The notes beneath the pieces were generated by a model. It was not told where the DNA came from. It searched no databases and was given only the letters and a program-made list of their open reading frames with translations. Positions 6,856 through 15,913 of a stretch of DNA of 64,000 bases are shown here, one piece after another. The DNA lies in assembly GCA_045578425.1 (NCBI GenBank), contig JAZNKF010000023.1:16022-80021 (forward strand). Reading direction: 5' to 3'. Position 1 is the stretch's first letter; each line of letters starts with the position of its first letter. The translations under genes were made by a program, and so were the position numbers. The DNA comes from RGIG3009 sp045578425. GTDB taxonomy: Bacteria > Bacillota > Clostridia > Oscillospirales > Acutalibacteraceae.

Positions 6856-9486
6856 ATGCAATGGACAGGTCTTAACGAACTGCGGGAAAAATATTTGAGC
6901 TTTTTTGAAAGTAAGGGGCATCTGCGTTTGCCGAGTTTCCCGTTAGTACCTAAGGGCGATGCATCCTTGTTGTTAATCAACTCGGGCATGGCTCCGATGA
7001 AAAAGTATTTTACGGGAGAAGTAACACCGCCGCGCAAACGGGTGACAACCTGCCAAAAATGTATTCGTACGCCCGATATTGAACGGGTGGGTAAAACCGC
7101 GCGTCACGGCACCTATTTTGAAATGCTGGGCAATTTTAGCTTTGGTGATTATTTCAAGCATGAAGCTACAGCGTGGGCATGGGAATTTTGTACCCAAGTG
7201 TTGGAAATGCCGGCAGAACGTATTTATGTTTCCATTTACGAAAACGATGACGAGGCTTTTGAAATTTGGACCAAAGAAGTTGGTGTATCCCCTGACCACA
7301 TTGTTCGTTTAGGCAAAGAAGATAACTTTTGGGAACATGGCTCCGGTCCGTGCGGTCCTTGCTCGGAACTGTATTTTGACCGCGGGGAAGAATATGGTTG
7401 CGGTTCACCTGACTGCGCCGTTGGATGCGATTGTGACCGCTTTGTAGAGTTTTGGAATAATGTGTTTACACAATTTGATAACGACGGTAACGGCAACTAT
7501 ACACCGCTTGACCATCCCAATATCGACACCGGTATGGGCTTGGAACGTTTAGCGTGCATCATGCAAGGCGTTGCTAACTTGTTTGAAGTGGATACCGTGC
7601 AAAATATTATGAAACATATCAGCCGTATTGCCAATGTCAATTACGGTGAGAGCGAACGTACTGACGTTTCGTTGCGTGTCATTACCGACCATATTCGTTC
7701 TACTACTTTCATGATTGGTGATAGTGTTTTACCGTCCAATGAAGGACGCGGATACGTGTTGCGCCGTTTGTTGCGTCGTGCGGCACGACACGGTCGTTTA
7801 ATAGGTATTCACCGTCCGTTCTTGTATGAAGTATGCGAAACGGTTATTCATGAAAACCTGTCGGCTTATCCGGAACTGAATGATAAAAAAGACTTTATCG
7901 TTAAGGTGATTCGTAACGAGGAAGAAGCGTTTGAAAAAACCATTGACAGCGGTTTGGCACTGTTGGAAGAATGCTTGTCTTCTGTCAAAAATAATGTGCT
8001 TTCGGGCGAAGTGGCGTTCAAATTGTACGACACCTACGGTTTCCCGATTGACCTTACCAAAGACATTTTGGAAGAACGCGGTGTCGCGGTAGACGAAGAA
8101 GCGTTCAATGTGCTCATGGCAGAACAACGTGCACGCGCGCGTGCGGCACGAAAAGATGCAGGTGCCGATGCCTGGAAAGGCAATGCCGGTATTGCCGAGC
8201 AACTTACCGCCGGTGAGTTTGTGGGTTATGCACAGCTTTCTTCGCCCGCAACCGTTACCGCGATGGTTTGCGGTAATGAAACGGTAACGGTACTCAATGA
8301 GGGCGAAAAAGCGGTTTTGGTACTGGATACCACGCCGTTTTACGGTGAGAGCGGTGGACAAGTAGGGGACGTTGGTGTCATCGAAACCGATACCGCTCGT
8401 TTTGAAGTGACCGATACGCAAAAAACCGCTAACGGTGCCATTTTGCACGTGGGTGTTTTAACAAGCGGTGAAATGTCAGTTGGTATGTCGGTGACGGCAT
8501 CGGTTGATGCAGAAAATCGCGCTGCAGTGGTACGTAATCATTCGGCGGCTCACTTGTTGCAAGCCGCTCTTCGTACGGTGCTTGGAAATCATGTCGAACA
8601 AGCGGGACAACTGGTCAATGCTGAGCGTGTTCGTTTTGACTTTACCCATTTTTCGGCGCTTACGGGTGACGAACTAGCACAAGTAGAGACCTTGGTTAAT
8701 CAATGGATTTTAGGCGGTAACAAAATCGAAATTTCCGAAATGTCAATTGACGAAGCGCGTAAACAAGGTGCCATGGCATTGTTCGGAGAAAAATATGGCG
8801 ATGTAGTGCGTGTTGTAAAAATGGGCAATGTATCCATGGAACTGTGCGGCGGTACACATGCCGATAACACCGCCAAAGTTGGCTTGTTCCGTATTATATC
8901 CGAAACGTCGGTGGCAGCAGGTGTTCGCCGTATTGAAGCGGTAACGGGTAACGGGGTTTTGGCTTTGCTCAACGGTTATCGCGATGAACTTGTCAAAGCA
9001 GCCGAAACCATGAAAGCAAACGGTCCCGATGACGTTGCACGTCGTGCAGCACAATTACAAACAGAACTCAAAGACTGTCAACGCGAATTGCAAACCGTGC
9101 GCGCCGGACAAGCCGCTAACCAGGTAAAAGAATTGTTTAATACTGCGATTGATTGCAACGGTATACAATTAGTATCTGCCGTACTCAAAAACGTCGGCGG
9201 TGATGAACTCAAAACACTGTGTGACAGCAGCAAAGATTTCGCACCGGAAAAAGCCGTTGTGGTTTTGGCGGGTGTGTTCGAAGAAAAAGGAACCGTCACC
9301 TTTGTTTGCTATTGCACCAAAGGTGCTGTCGCGGCCGGAGTCAACGCCGGTAACATTGTGCGTCAAGTAGCAACCGTTTGCGGCGGTAAAGGCGGTGGCA
9401 AGCCCGACATGGCAATGGCAGGCGGCAAAGATATTAGCAAAGTAACAGAAGCTTTGGCAATTTTGCCGTCAATTATCGGACAATAA
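6856..9486 (+). CDS. alaS: Alanyl-tRNA synthetase
   Basis: Class II synthetase that charges tRNA-Ala. The 876-residue protein shows the N-terminal catalytic domain (ELREKYLSFFESKGHLRLPS, then the motif 2 region TARHGTYFEMLGNFSFGDY), the editing domain with NHSAAHLLQ and CGGTHADNT (zinc ligands), and a C-terminal DHHA1-like domain ending GGKGGGKPDMAMAGGKD. Start ATG 6856 has the ribosome site AGAAAGGA about 8 bases upstream; the longer open frame from 6760 is the T-box leader and is not coding. Regulation by the T-box is clear. HIT and exonuclease genes follow with very short gaps. Confidence 0.97.
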   Translation: MQWTGLNELREKYLSFFESKGHLRLPSFPLVPKGDASLLLINSGMAPMKKYFTGEVTPPRKRVTTCQKCIRTPDIERVGKTARHGTYFEMLGNFSFGDYFKHEATAWAWEFCTQVLEMPAERIYVSIYENDDEAFEIWTKEVGVSPDHIVRLGKEDNFWEHGSGPCGPCSELYFDRGEEYGCGSPDCAVGCDCDRFVEFWNNVFTQFDNDGNGNYTPLDHPNIDTGMGLERLACIMQGVANLFEVDTVQNIMKHISRIANVNYGESERTDVSLRVITDHIRSTTFMIGDSVLPSNEGRGYVLRRLLRRAARHGRLIGIHRPFLYEVCETVIHENLSAYPELNDKKDFIVKVIRNEEEAFEKTIDSGLALLEECLSSVKNNVLSGEVAFKLYDTYGFPIDLTKDILEERGVAVDEEAFNVLMAEQRARARAARKDAGADAWKGNAGIAEQLTAGEFVGYAQLSSPATVTAMVCGNETVTVLNEGEKAVLVLDTTPFYGESGGQVGDVGVIETDTARFEVTDTQKTANGAILHVGVLTSGEMSVGMSVTASVDAENRAAVVRNHSAAHLLQAALRTVLGNHVEQAGQLVNAERVRFDFTHFSALTGDELAQVETLVNQWILGGNKIEISEMSIDEARKQGAMALFGEKYGDVVRVVKMGNVSMELCGGTHADNTAKVGLFRIISETSVAAGVRRIEAVTGNGVLALLNGYRDELVKAAETMKANGPDDVARRAAQLQTELKDCQRELQTVRAGQAANQVKELFNTAIDCNGIQLVSAVLKNVGGDELKTLCDSSKDFAPEKAVVVLAGVFEEKGTVTFVCYCTKGAVAAGVNAGNIVRQVATVCGGKGGGKPDMAMAGGKDISKVTEALAILPSIIGQ

Positions 9487-9498
9487 GGAGTGCTTACT

Positions 9499-9831
9499 AT
9501 GGATTGTATTTTTTGTAAAATCATTGCAGGAGAAATCCCTTCCCAAAAATTATACGAAGACGATACGGTGTTGGCGTTTTATGATATTCAACCTGCGGCA
9601 CCGGTGCATTTTTTGGTAATTCCCAAACAACACATAGCGGATTGCGGCCAAATCACAGCGGAAAACAGCGGATTAGTAGCACACATTTTTGAGGTGATTG
9701 CCAAATTGACTGCCGAAATGAATCTTACGGATTATCGTGTGGTGAATAATAAAGGAATCGGCGCGGGACAAACGGTCTTCCATTTGCATTTCCATGTTTT
9801 AGGCGGAAAAACCTTGGAAGGAATGTGTTAA
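9499..9831 (+). CDS. HIT family nucleotide-binding hydrolase
   Basis: Histidine-triad protein (Hint branch), 110 residues. HIT proteins hydrolyse AMP or GMP linked to lysine, amines or other groups. The triad H-x-H-x-H is seen as HLHFHVLGG near the C-terminus, and the N-terminus DCIFCKIIAGEIPSQKLYED is typical. Start ATG 9499 has the ribosome site AAGGAG at 9485-9490; a GTG at 9490 overlaps that site and is rejected. Immediately downstream of alaS, which is notable because Hint enzymes cleave aminoacyl-adenylates released by tRNA synthetases; the functional link is inference. Confidence 0.93.
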   Translation: MDCIFCKIIAGEIPSQKLYEDDTVLAFYDIQPAAPVHFLVIPKQHIADCGQITAENSGLVAHIFEVIAKLTAEMNLTDYRVVNNKGIGAGQTVFHLHFHVLGGKTLEGMC

Positions 9832-9835
9832 GCGC

Positions 9836-10702
9836 TTGACGTATATTGTATTAGATTTAGAGTGGAACGGTACGTATTGCCAAAAACTAAACGGATATTT
9901 TAATGAAATTATCGAGATTGGTGCGGTAAAGGTTTCACCAACCGGTGAGATTGTTGACCGATTCGATGTGCTTGTTCGTCCGGTTGTCAGCCGCAAATTA
10001 ACATCGCTTGTTACCAATCTTACCGGGTTTACCGATGACGATGTTCGCAAAGGGATTCCCTTTACGGATGCTATGGAACATCTTAGGGATTTTGTGGGAA
10101 ACAAGGCATTGGTGATGACGTGGAGCAATACCGATTTGATGGTTCTCATGGAAAACTACCGCTATTTTTACGGGCGGGAAGAAATTGATTTCATGGGTGC
10201 GTATATCGATTTGCAACTCTATGCGCAAACTCGTTTGCAACTCGGCACGTCACAACAAGTGGCACTGGGAAAGTTTGCCAAAATGCTTGGTGTTTACGAC
10301 GAGTCGGTAGAATTGCACCATGCCATTGACGACAGCGAATTAGCGGCAGTGGTTTTTCGCCATGTTTACGAGGAACCGTCGTTTGAACAAGCGGTACAAA
10401 TTGTGGACGGAGAGTTTTATAAACGGTTGACGTTTAAACCAACTTTTTTAAAAGACATTCACCATCCGTTGATTCCTCGCGGTCAACTGCACTTTTCTTG
10501 CGAAGATTGCGGAAAAAACTTAAAACGGACAGATGAATGGCGGTTTACTCATCGGTTCTTTTCGGCACATTTTTGGTGCGCTGCTTGCCAAACAAAGTAT
10601 TTGGGTCGCGTCCAAGCACGTCAAAAATACGATGGTGTGGAAATTAAAAAACGGTTGATAAAACAACTGCCGACACCGGAAAAAACGGAGGAAATATCAT
10701 GA
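9836..10702 (+). CDS. DEDDh 3'-5' exonuclease with C-terminal zinc-ribbon-like region
   Basis: DnaQ/ERI-1-like exonuclease, 288 residues. Motif Exo I is LDLEWNG (D and E at about residues 7 and 9), Exo II lies around TWSNTDLMVL, and Exo III is HHAIDDSE, so the DEDDh set is present. After residue about 215 a second region has two CxxC pairs (CEDCGKN and CAACQTK) that could bind zinc. The start is TTG 9836, four bases after the HIT gene; GGAAGGA lies about 14 bases upstream. It overlaps trkA by four bases (ATGA). Substrate (DNA or structured RNA) is not known; the KapD/ERI-1 branch favours RNA. Confidence 0.8.
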   Translation: MTYIVLDLEWNGTYCQKLNGYFNEIIEIGAVKVSPTGEIVDRFDVLVRPVVSRKLTSLVTNLTGFTDDDVRKGIPFTDAMEHLRDFVGNKALVMTWSNTDLMVLMENYRYFYGREEIDFMGAYIDLQLYAQTRLQLGTSQQVALGKFAKMLGVYDESVELHHAIDDSELAAVVFRHVYEEPSFEQAVQIVDGEFYKRLTFKPTFLKDIHHPLIPRGQLHFSCEDCGKNLKRTDEWRFTHRFFSAHFWCAACQTKYLGRVQARQKYDGVEIKKRLIKQLPTPEKTEEIS

Positions 10703-12060
10703 ACATTGTGGTTGTGGGTTGCGGAAAAATCGGTACTACCATTGTGACCAGTCTTGTCAAAGAAGGCCACAATGTAATTGCTGTTGACCGCGATTCGGCG
10801 GTGCTGGATAGACTTACCAACGTTTATGATGTAATGAGTATCTTTGGTAATGGGGCAGACAGCGATGTTTTACAAGAAGCGGGTATTAAAAAAGTAGATT
10901 TGTTTGCAGCCGTCACCGGTTCCGATGATACCAATATGTTATGTTGCTTTATGGCAAAAAAAATGGGCGTTCCGTATACCATTGCTCGCGTACGTAATCC
11001 CGAGTATAACGATAATAGTCTTGATTTTATGAAACAACAACTGGGATTGTCAATGACGATTAATCCGGATTTGTTAGCCGCCAAAGAGTTATACAAGTTG
11101 CTCAAACTTCCCACAGCAGTTAAAGTCGAAACCTTTTCACGCGGTAATTTTGAAATGATTGAACTGCGTGTTAAGGAAGAATCAGCATTGGTGGGGATGA
11201 GTTTACGCCAAATGCGGGAAACTTATCAAGCAAAATTTCTGGTAGGTGTTGTGCAACGTGATGAAGATGTGTACATTCCCGACGGTAATTTTGTATTGCA
11301 AAGCGGGGATAAAATCGGCTTAACCGCCAACATTCACGAAATGCAGAAACTGCTACGCCAGATGGGGTTTGCCACCAAACAAGCGCGCGACGTTATTTTA
11401 ATGGGCGGTAGCCGAACGGCATACTATTTGTCAAAAATGTTGATAGCAGGCGGCAACTCCGTTAAAATCATTGAACGTGACCCTGACTTGTGTCAGGAAT
11501 TGTGCGAATTGCTTCCCAAAGCGGTTGTTATTCACGGTGACGGTGCACAACAAGAATTATTGTTGGAAGAATCTTTGCCGGAACACGATGCGTTTGTTGC
11601 CCTAACCGGTATGGACGAAGAAAACATTTTGATTTCTATTTTTGCCTCTTCTTTGAACGTTCCTAAAGTAATTGCCAAAGTCAATCGCGACGAACTGGCA
11701 ACCTTGGCGGAAAAATTGGGGTTGGACTGTATTGTTTCGCCCCAAAAAATCATTACGGATATTGTGCTGCGGTACGCCCGTGCTTTGCAAAATTCCATGG
11801 GCAGTAATGTAGAAACCTTGTATCGGCTTATGGACGGAAAAGCGGAAGCATTGGAATTTAACGTAAGTCCCGATTTTCCCAAATTGCAAGTACCTCTTAA
11901 AGAATTAGAATTACTGCCCAATTTGCTGCTCGCCGGAATTATTCGTAACCGCAAAGCCATTATTCCCGCGGGTAATGATACTATACAAGTCGGTGACCGT
12001 GTCATTGTATTAGTGGCAAACAGACAATTGCAAGACTTATCGGATATTTTGGCGGAATAA
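10699..12060 (+). CDS. trkA: Trk potassium uptake regulatory subunit TrkA
   Basis: Cytoplasmic NAD(H)-binding gate of the TrkH potassium channel. At 453 residues it is the full two-lobe form: N-terminal Rossmann motif VVGCGKIGTT (residues 4-13) with RCK_C domain, then a second lobe starting VILMGGSRTAYYLSKML (near 230) with a second RCK_C. The second lobe's GGSRTA is a degenerate nucleotide motif. The ATG overlaps the exonuclease stop (ATGA) and trkH follows after 12 bases with the ribosome site AAAGGGGGAAG, so trkA-trkH are co-expressed. Confidence 0.94.
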   Translation: MNIVVVGCGKIGTTIVTSLVKEGHNVIAVDRDSAVLDRLTNVYDVMSIFGNGADSDVLQEAGIKKVDLFAAVTGSDDTNMLCCFMAKKMGVPYTIARVRNPEYNDNSLDFMKQQLGLSMTINPDLLAAKELYKLLKLPTAVKVETFSRGNFEMIELRVKEESALVGMSLRQMRETYQAKFLVGVVQRDEDVYIPDGNFVLQSGDKIGLTANIHEMQKLLRQMGFATKQARDVILMGGSRTAYYLSKMLIAGGNSVKIIERDPDLCQELCELLPKAVVIHGDGAQQELLLEESLPEHDAFVALTGMDEENILISIFASSLNVPKVIAKVNRDELATLAEKLGLDCIVSPQKIITDIVLRYARALQNSMGSNVETLYRLMDGKAEALEFNVSPDFPKLQVPLKELELLPNLLLAGIIRNRKAIIPAGNDTIQVGDRVIVLVANRQLQDLSDILAE

Positions 12061-12072
12061 AGGGGGAAGATT

Positions 12073-13518
12073 ATGAATCGAAATGTTTCCCTGTATACGA
12101 TAGGGCAAATCATAAAATTGGAAGGCCTTTTTTTGCTGTTGCCGTTGTTGGTATCGGTCTGTTATAAGGAGTTTTATTTAGTAAAACCGTTTTTATTTAC
12201 CATTATTATTGCACTCGGCTTGGGCTTTTTGCTATCCGCAATTTTTCATAAAAGCAATACGCCGATGTATGCCAAAGGCGGCTTTATCACGGTGGCTGTT
12301 GCATGGATGGTATTATCACTCATCGGTGCGTTGCCGTTTACTTTTTCCGGCGAAATCCCTTCGTACATCGATGCTGTCTTTGAAACGGTCAGCGGCTTTA
12401 CCACCACCGGTTCTTCCATTTTACCTGACCCTACCGTGCTGGGCAAAGGACTGTTGTTTTGGCGCAGTTTTACCCATTGGGTGGGTGGCATGGGTATTAT
12501 CGTCCTTATGTTGGCGGTAACCCCGCCGGAATCGGGCCGAGCCATTCATATCCTTCGCGCAGAAGTTCCGGGGCCGATTGTGGGAAAACTGGTTCCTCGG
12601 CTTCGCGATACTGCCAAGATTTTGTATTTGATTTATTTTTTTCTTACCGTGGTACAAATATTACTTTTGTTATGTGGAGGGATGCCGCTGTTTGACAGTG
12701 CGATACACGCTTTTGGAACGGCGGGTACCGGTGGTTTTGGTATTAAAGCGGATAGCATTGCCGGTTACAGTCCGTATCTGCAATGGGTAATTACGATTTT
12801 TATGTTGCTTTTTGGCTTGAACTTCAATTTGTTTTATTTGTTGCTGTTACGCCGCGTGAAATCTTTTTTCAAAAGCGGCGAAATGTGGACATATTTTGGT
12901 GTTGTTGCCATAGCCATTGCCGTTATTACATGGAATATTTCCCCCCAATATCCCCAGTTTTCCGAAGCTGTACGCTTATCGGCGTTTCAGGTTTCTTCTA
13001 TCATTACCACGACCGGTTTTTCCACCGCCAATTTTGATTTGTGGCCCCAACTTTCTAAAACGATATTGCTTTTACTGATGTTTATTGGTGGTTGTGCCGG
13101 CTCTACGGCAGGCGGACTAAAAGTTTCACGAATTATCTTGCTTTTCAAATCCATGCGCCGTAATTACAAACGGATGGTTCACCCGCATTCTGTCGGTGTG
13201 GTGCAACTGGATGGCAAACGTGTGGACGACGATACTATCGGCGGTGTTACGGTGTATTTTGCATTGTATATGTTGATTGTTGCTATTGTTTTTCTTTTAT
13301 TATCTTTTAATGGCTTTGATTTAGAAACCAATCTTTCAGCAACCGTAGCTTGTTTTAATAACATTGGTCCCGGTTTGGCGGGTGTTGGTCCGGCATCGAG
13401 TTTTGCTGCTTATTCCGATTTTTCCAAGGTGGTATTATCGTTTGCCATGCTGTTCGGAAGGCTGGAAATTTACCCACTGTTGATTGCACTGAACCCTGCT
13501 GTTTGGACAAAAAAATAG
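12073..13518 (+). CDS. trkH: Trk potassium uptake channel TrkH
   Basis: Integral membrane potassium channel subunit, 481 residues with about 10-12 membrane segments. The four pore-loop filters of the SKT superfamily can be seen: VSGFTTTGSS, FGTAGTGGFG, SSIITTTGFST and FNNIGPGLAGVGP, with the conserved pore glycines. It follows trkA in the same operon. A perfect palindromic terminator lies 7 bases downstream. A second, KtrB-type member lies at 18837, so this strain has two potassium systems of the superfamily within 6 kb. Confidence 0.94.
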   Translation: MNRNVSLYTIGQIIKLEGLFLLLPLLVSVCYKEFYLVKPFLFTIIIALGLGFLLSAIFHKSNTPMYAKGGFITVAVAWMVLSLIGALPFTFSGEIPSYIDAVFETVSGFTTTGSSILPDPTVLGKGLLFWRSFTHWVGGMGIIVLMLAVTPPESGRAIHILRAEVPGPIVGKLVPRLRDTAKILYLIYFFLTVVQILLLLCGGMPLFDSAIHAFGTAGTGGFGIKADSIAGYSPYLQWVITIFMLLFGLNFNLFYLLLLRRVKSFFKSGEMWTYFGVVAIAIAVITWNISPQYPQFSEAVRLSAFQVSSIITTTGFSTANFDLWPQLSKTILLLLMFIGGCAGSTAGGLKVSRIILLFKSMRRNYKRMVHPHSVGVVQLDGKRVDDDTIGGVTVYFALYMLIVAIVFLLLSFNGFDLETNLSATVACFNNIGPGLAGVGPASSFAAYSDFSKVVLSFAMLFGRLEIYPLLIALNPAVWTKK

Positions 13519-13524
13519 CTGCAA

Positions 13525-13562
13525 AAAACCGGTGTGAACTGCGCGCAGTTCACACCGGTTTT
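13525..13562. terminator. Bidirectional terminator between trkH and the TPM gene
   Basis: A perfect palindrome with A-run on the left and T-run on the right: arms AAAACCGGTGTGAACTGC and GCAGTTCACACCGGTTTT, almost no loop. It sits between convergent genes and can stop transcription from both sides. Confidence 0.9.
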
Positions 13563-13570
13563 GTATTGTA

Positions 13571-14323
13571 TTAAAATCCGCGGGAAGCGCCGCCGCCGCC
13601 AAAACTTCCGCCGCCACCACGGAAACCGCCACCGCCAAAGCCACCGCCGCCATGGTGGTGGCCGCCAAAACCGCCGATGGGGAAAAAGAAGAATGAACTT
13701 CCCGGAAATCTTTTTTTCCCTAAAAACAGGAGTATCAGCATAAGAAATAATATAATAACAGGAAACCAACTGCCCTCGTTTTCCAACTCATCAACAGGGG
13801 TGTAATTGGGGTCGGGTTCTAAACCAAATTCGATATATACCTCGTTGACAAGTGCATCGTACGTTGCCGCCAGCCCGGCAGAAAAGTCGTTGTTTTTAAA
13901 ATAGGGGACAGCATAATTGTCCAAAATAATTCCCGAACGGGCATCCGTGATAGCCCCTTCCAGCCCATACCCCACAGAGATATCCACCTCGCGGTCTTGT
14001 ACGGCTAACAACAATAAGATACCGGTGTTGTTTTCTTTGTCACCAATTCCCCAAGCACGGCCCAGTTGTACGCCATATTCGTGGATATCTTGACCGCTAA
14101 CCGTGTCTACCGTGACCACTACGACTTGCGCTTTTGTTTTTTCATATAATTGCACACCGGCACGATAAAGTTGCTCTTCGGTTTCGTTGCTCATTACCCC
14201 GGCAAAATCATTGACAAAAAAACGGTCTGTGGGGATTAGTTCAGTTGTTTCTGCCGTTACGGGAAGAACCAGCATTCCCAAAGCAAGGACGACGGCGGCA
14301 ATGGAACATATTACTTTTTTCAT
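13571..14323 (-). CDS. TPM-domain secreted/membrane protein with glycine-rich tail (YgcG family)
   Basis: 250 residues with a signal peptide (about 1-24, ending VTAE), an extracytoplasmic TPM domain (NDFAGVMSNETEEQL, then AWGIGDKENNTGILLLLAVQ and GYGLEGAITD), a C-terminal membrane span (SWFPVIILFLMLILLFL), and a tail of repeated Gly with a His cluster and a Phe-rich pattern (GGGGFGGGGF). TPM proteins are linked to photosystem repair in plants and membrane quality control in bacteria; function here is unknown. It follows lemA after 6 bases on the same strand, a pairing widely conserved in bacteria. Confidence 0.9.
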   Translation of the reverse strand: MKKVICSIAAVVLALGMLVLPVTAETTELIPTDRFFVNDFAGVMSNETEEQLYRAGVQLYEKTKAQVVVVTVDTVSGQDIHEYGVQLGRAWGIGDKENNTGILLLLAVQDREVDISVGYGLEGAITDARSGIILDNYAVPYFKNNDFSAGLAATYDALVNEVYIEFGLEPDPNYTPVDELENEGSWFPVIILFLMLILLFLGKKRFPGSSFFFFPIGGFGGHHHGGGGFGGGGFRGGGGSFGGGGASRGF

Positions 14324-14329
14324 ACGTTT

Positions 14330-14896
14330 TTAACTAAAATCAACAACCGGTGTTTGCTGTGAACTCTCCGGCGCTTCATACATTTCTTTGGCATCAAAAC
14401 CAAAAAGCTTTGCCATGATATTGGAAGGAAAACGTCGAATTTTCACATTGTAGGTTTTTACCGCTTTGTTGTAATCGGTGCGAGCGGTAGAAATGCGGTT
14501 TTCTGCGCCTTCCAGTTGGTCTTGCAAGGCAATAAATTGCTCGCTGGCTTTGAGTTCGGGGTAATTTTCCACCACGACCAGTAAACGGCTCAAAGCGGAA
14601 TCCAGTTGTGCGTTAGCTTCTAATTTTTCGTCAATGTCGGCATTACCTGCCATTTTGGCACGTGCGTTCGCCAAATCGGTATAAATTTGTTCCTCGTGCG
14701 CGGCATATCCCTTGACGGTATTCACCAAATTGGGGATAAGGTCTGCACGGCGCGTGAGCATTACATCGATGGTACTTTCTTTTTCCTCAACGTTTTGCTG
14801 AGCGTTTACCAAACCGTTGTAAGAGGAAATCACCGTGACAATAATGACAATGACCAGTGCTACGATAGCGCCTATAACAACACTTTTCTTTTTCAT
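14330..14896 (-). CDS. lemA: LemA family protein
   Basis: 188 residues: an N-terminal membrane anchor (about 6-24), then the all-helical LemA domain starting SYNGLVNAQQNVEEKESTID and RRADLIPNLVNTVKGYA, which are diagnostic. The C-terminal region NVKIRRFPSNIMAKLFGFD is also conserved. The molecular role of LemA is not established. It is the first gene of a two-gene minus-strand operon with the TPM protein and has a sigma-A type promoter at 14929-14957. Confidence 0.94.
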   Translation of the reverse strand: MKKKSVVIGAIVALVIVIIVTVISSYNGLVNAQQNVEEKESTIDVMLTRRADLIPNLVNTVKGYAAHEEQIYTDLANARAKMAGNADIDEKLEANAQLDSALSRLLVVVENYPELKASEQFIALQDQLEGAENRISTARTDYNKAVKTYNVKIRRFPSNIMAKLFGFDAKEMYEAPESSQQTPVVDFS

Positions 14897-14928
14897 AATG
14901 AACCCTCGTTTCTTTTGCGTTTGTATAT

Positions 14929-14957
14929 ATTATATCGTATTTTGTTGCGCAATACAA
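14929..14957 (-). promoter_or_regulatory. Probable sigma-A promoter of lemA-TPM operon
   Basis: On the minus strand TTGTAT (14952-14957) and TATAAT (14929-14934) are 17 bases apart, about 33 bases before the lemA start. The region is AT-rich, so some chance of coincidence remains. Confidence 0.6.
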
Positions 14958-14981
14958 TCATAATTTATTATATTCCCTTAC

Positions 14982-15015
14982 TTCGTCAGAATCCGCCAAT
15001 CACAAGCAGTATAAT
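14982..15015 (+). promoter_or_regulatory. Possible Spo0A-dependent promoter of spoIIGA-sigE
   Basis: A TATAAT (15010-15015) lies 24 bases before the spoIIGA start. Exactly 22 bases upstream of it is TTCGTCA (14982-14988), one mismatch from the Spo0A box in reverse orientation (TTCGACA). The B. subtilis spoIIG promoter has the same unusual 22-base spacing with 0A boxes over the -35. The match is short and could be chance. Confidence 0.4.
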
Positions 15016-15038
15016 AAAGCAAGAAAGGGGAGATAACC

Positions 15039-15893
15039 GTGCCGGTCATTTATGCTGATGTACTAATTGCTGTAAACTGGTTAGTAGATGATATGCTCCT
15101 TTCGGCAACGGCTTGCGTATTACGTTTACCTCTCGTCAAAAAGCGGTTACTGGTTGCGGGTTTATTGGGCGGGGTAAGCGGTTTGTTGATTTTGTTACCG
15201 CCCTTTCCCGTTACGGTTTCGCTTCTTATAAAACTGTTAAGTGCTTGTCTGTTGACATCGGTCGCTTTCCCGTGGCGCGGCATAAAATTGTTTGCTAAAA
15301 CAACAACCGTTTTTTTTATTATTGCCGCTCTGTTTGCCGGTATACTTTCCGGAATTTGGTTACATACTTCGGGCGAATTGTTTTTGGTGCGAAACGGCAT
15401 GGTGTATTTTTCGGTTTCGCCGCTTTGGATAGCGCTTTTTGCGGGAATCAGTTACGGGGTTGTTCGAATTTATGACCGCTTGACTCGAAAAAACGCTCCT
15501 AAAAACTGTGAATATACGTTACATATCGAAAACAACGGCAAGCAATGTACGTGTCGAGCACTGTATGATACGGGATTACATCTTAACGAACCGTTTTCAG
15601 GTAAACCGGTCATTGTGGTAGAACGAAAAGTAATCGAAAATTTGCAAGATAATATGTTGGCCGAAGCCTTGCAAACACATGCTACACAGACACCTCAACG
15701 GTTACATGGTGTCAGGTTGATTCCCTATCATTCTTTAGGAGAAAAAGGGTTATTACCGGCGTTTTTGCCAAAAACCATCACAATTTGTGCAATAGGACAG
15801 TTGCCAAAAGATATTTCGGGCACGTACGTGGCGATTGCAGAAAATTTGGGGCGAGGAGAATATCGAGCCCTCATCGGAAACGGGTTAGTGTAA
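15039..15893 (+). CDS. spoIIGA: Sporulation sigma-E processing peptidase SpoIIGA
   Basis: Membrane-embedded aspartic protease that removes the pro-peptide of SigE in the mother cell. 284 residues: about five N-terminal membrane spans (1-145) and a C-terminal cytoplasmic domain with the catalytic D177-T-G in ALYDTGLHLNEPFSGKP, as in B. subtilis SpoIIGA. The start GTG 15039 is preceded by the ribosome site AAAGGGGAG. sigE follows 20 bases after the stop. A possible Spo0A-type promoter lies upstream. Confidence 0.93.
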   Translation: MPVIYADVLIAVNWLVDDMLLSATACVLRLPLVKKRLLVAGLLGGVSGLLILLPPFPVTVSLLIKLLSACLLTSVAFPWRGIKLFAKTTTVFFIIAALFAGILSGIWLHTSGELFLVRNGMVYFSVSPLWIALFAGISYGVVRIYDRLTRKNAPKNCEYTLHIENNGKQCTCRALYDTGLHLNEPFSGKPVIVVERKVIENLQDNMLAEALQTHATQTPQRLHGVRLIPYHSLGEKGLLPAFLPKTITICAIGQLPKDISGTYVAIAENLGRGEYRALIGNGLV

Positions 15894-15913
15894 TAAACGG
15901 AGGAAAGCATACG

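Noticed and set aside
7798..8448. Long minus-strand open frame opposite alaS
   Set aside because: It lies fully inside alaS on the opposite strand, has no ribosome site, and its composition is that of the complement of a well-conserved synthetase.
11532..12113. Minus-strand open frame opposite the trkA 3' end and trkH start
   Set aside because: Shadow of trkA: low-complexity Ser/Asn-rich translation, no promoter or ribosome site, and trkA is certain.
13435..13769. Arg/His-rich and Ala-rich frames over the end of the TPM gene
   Set aside because: They are translations of the glycine-codon repeat in other frames; the TPM protein with its Gly-rich tail explains the region.
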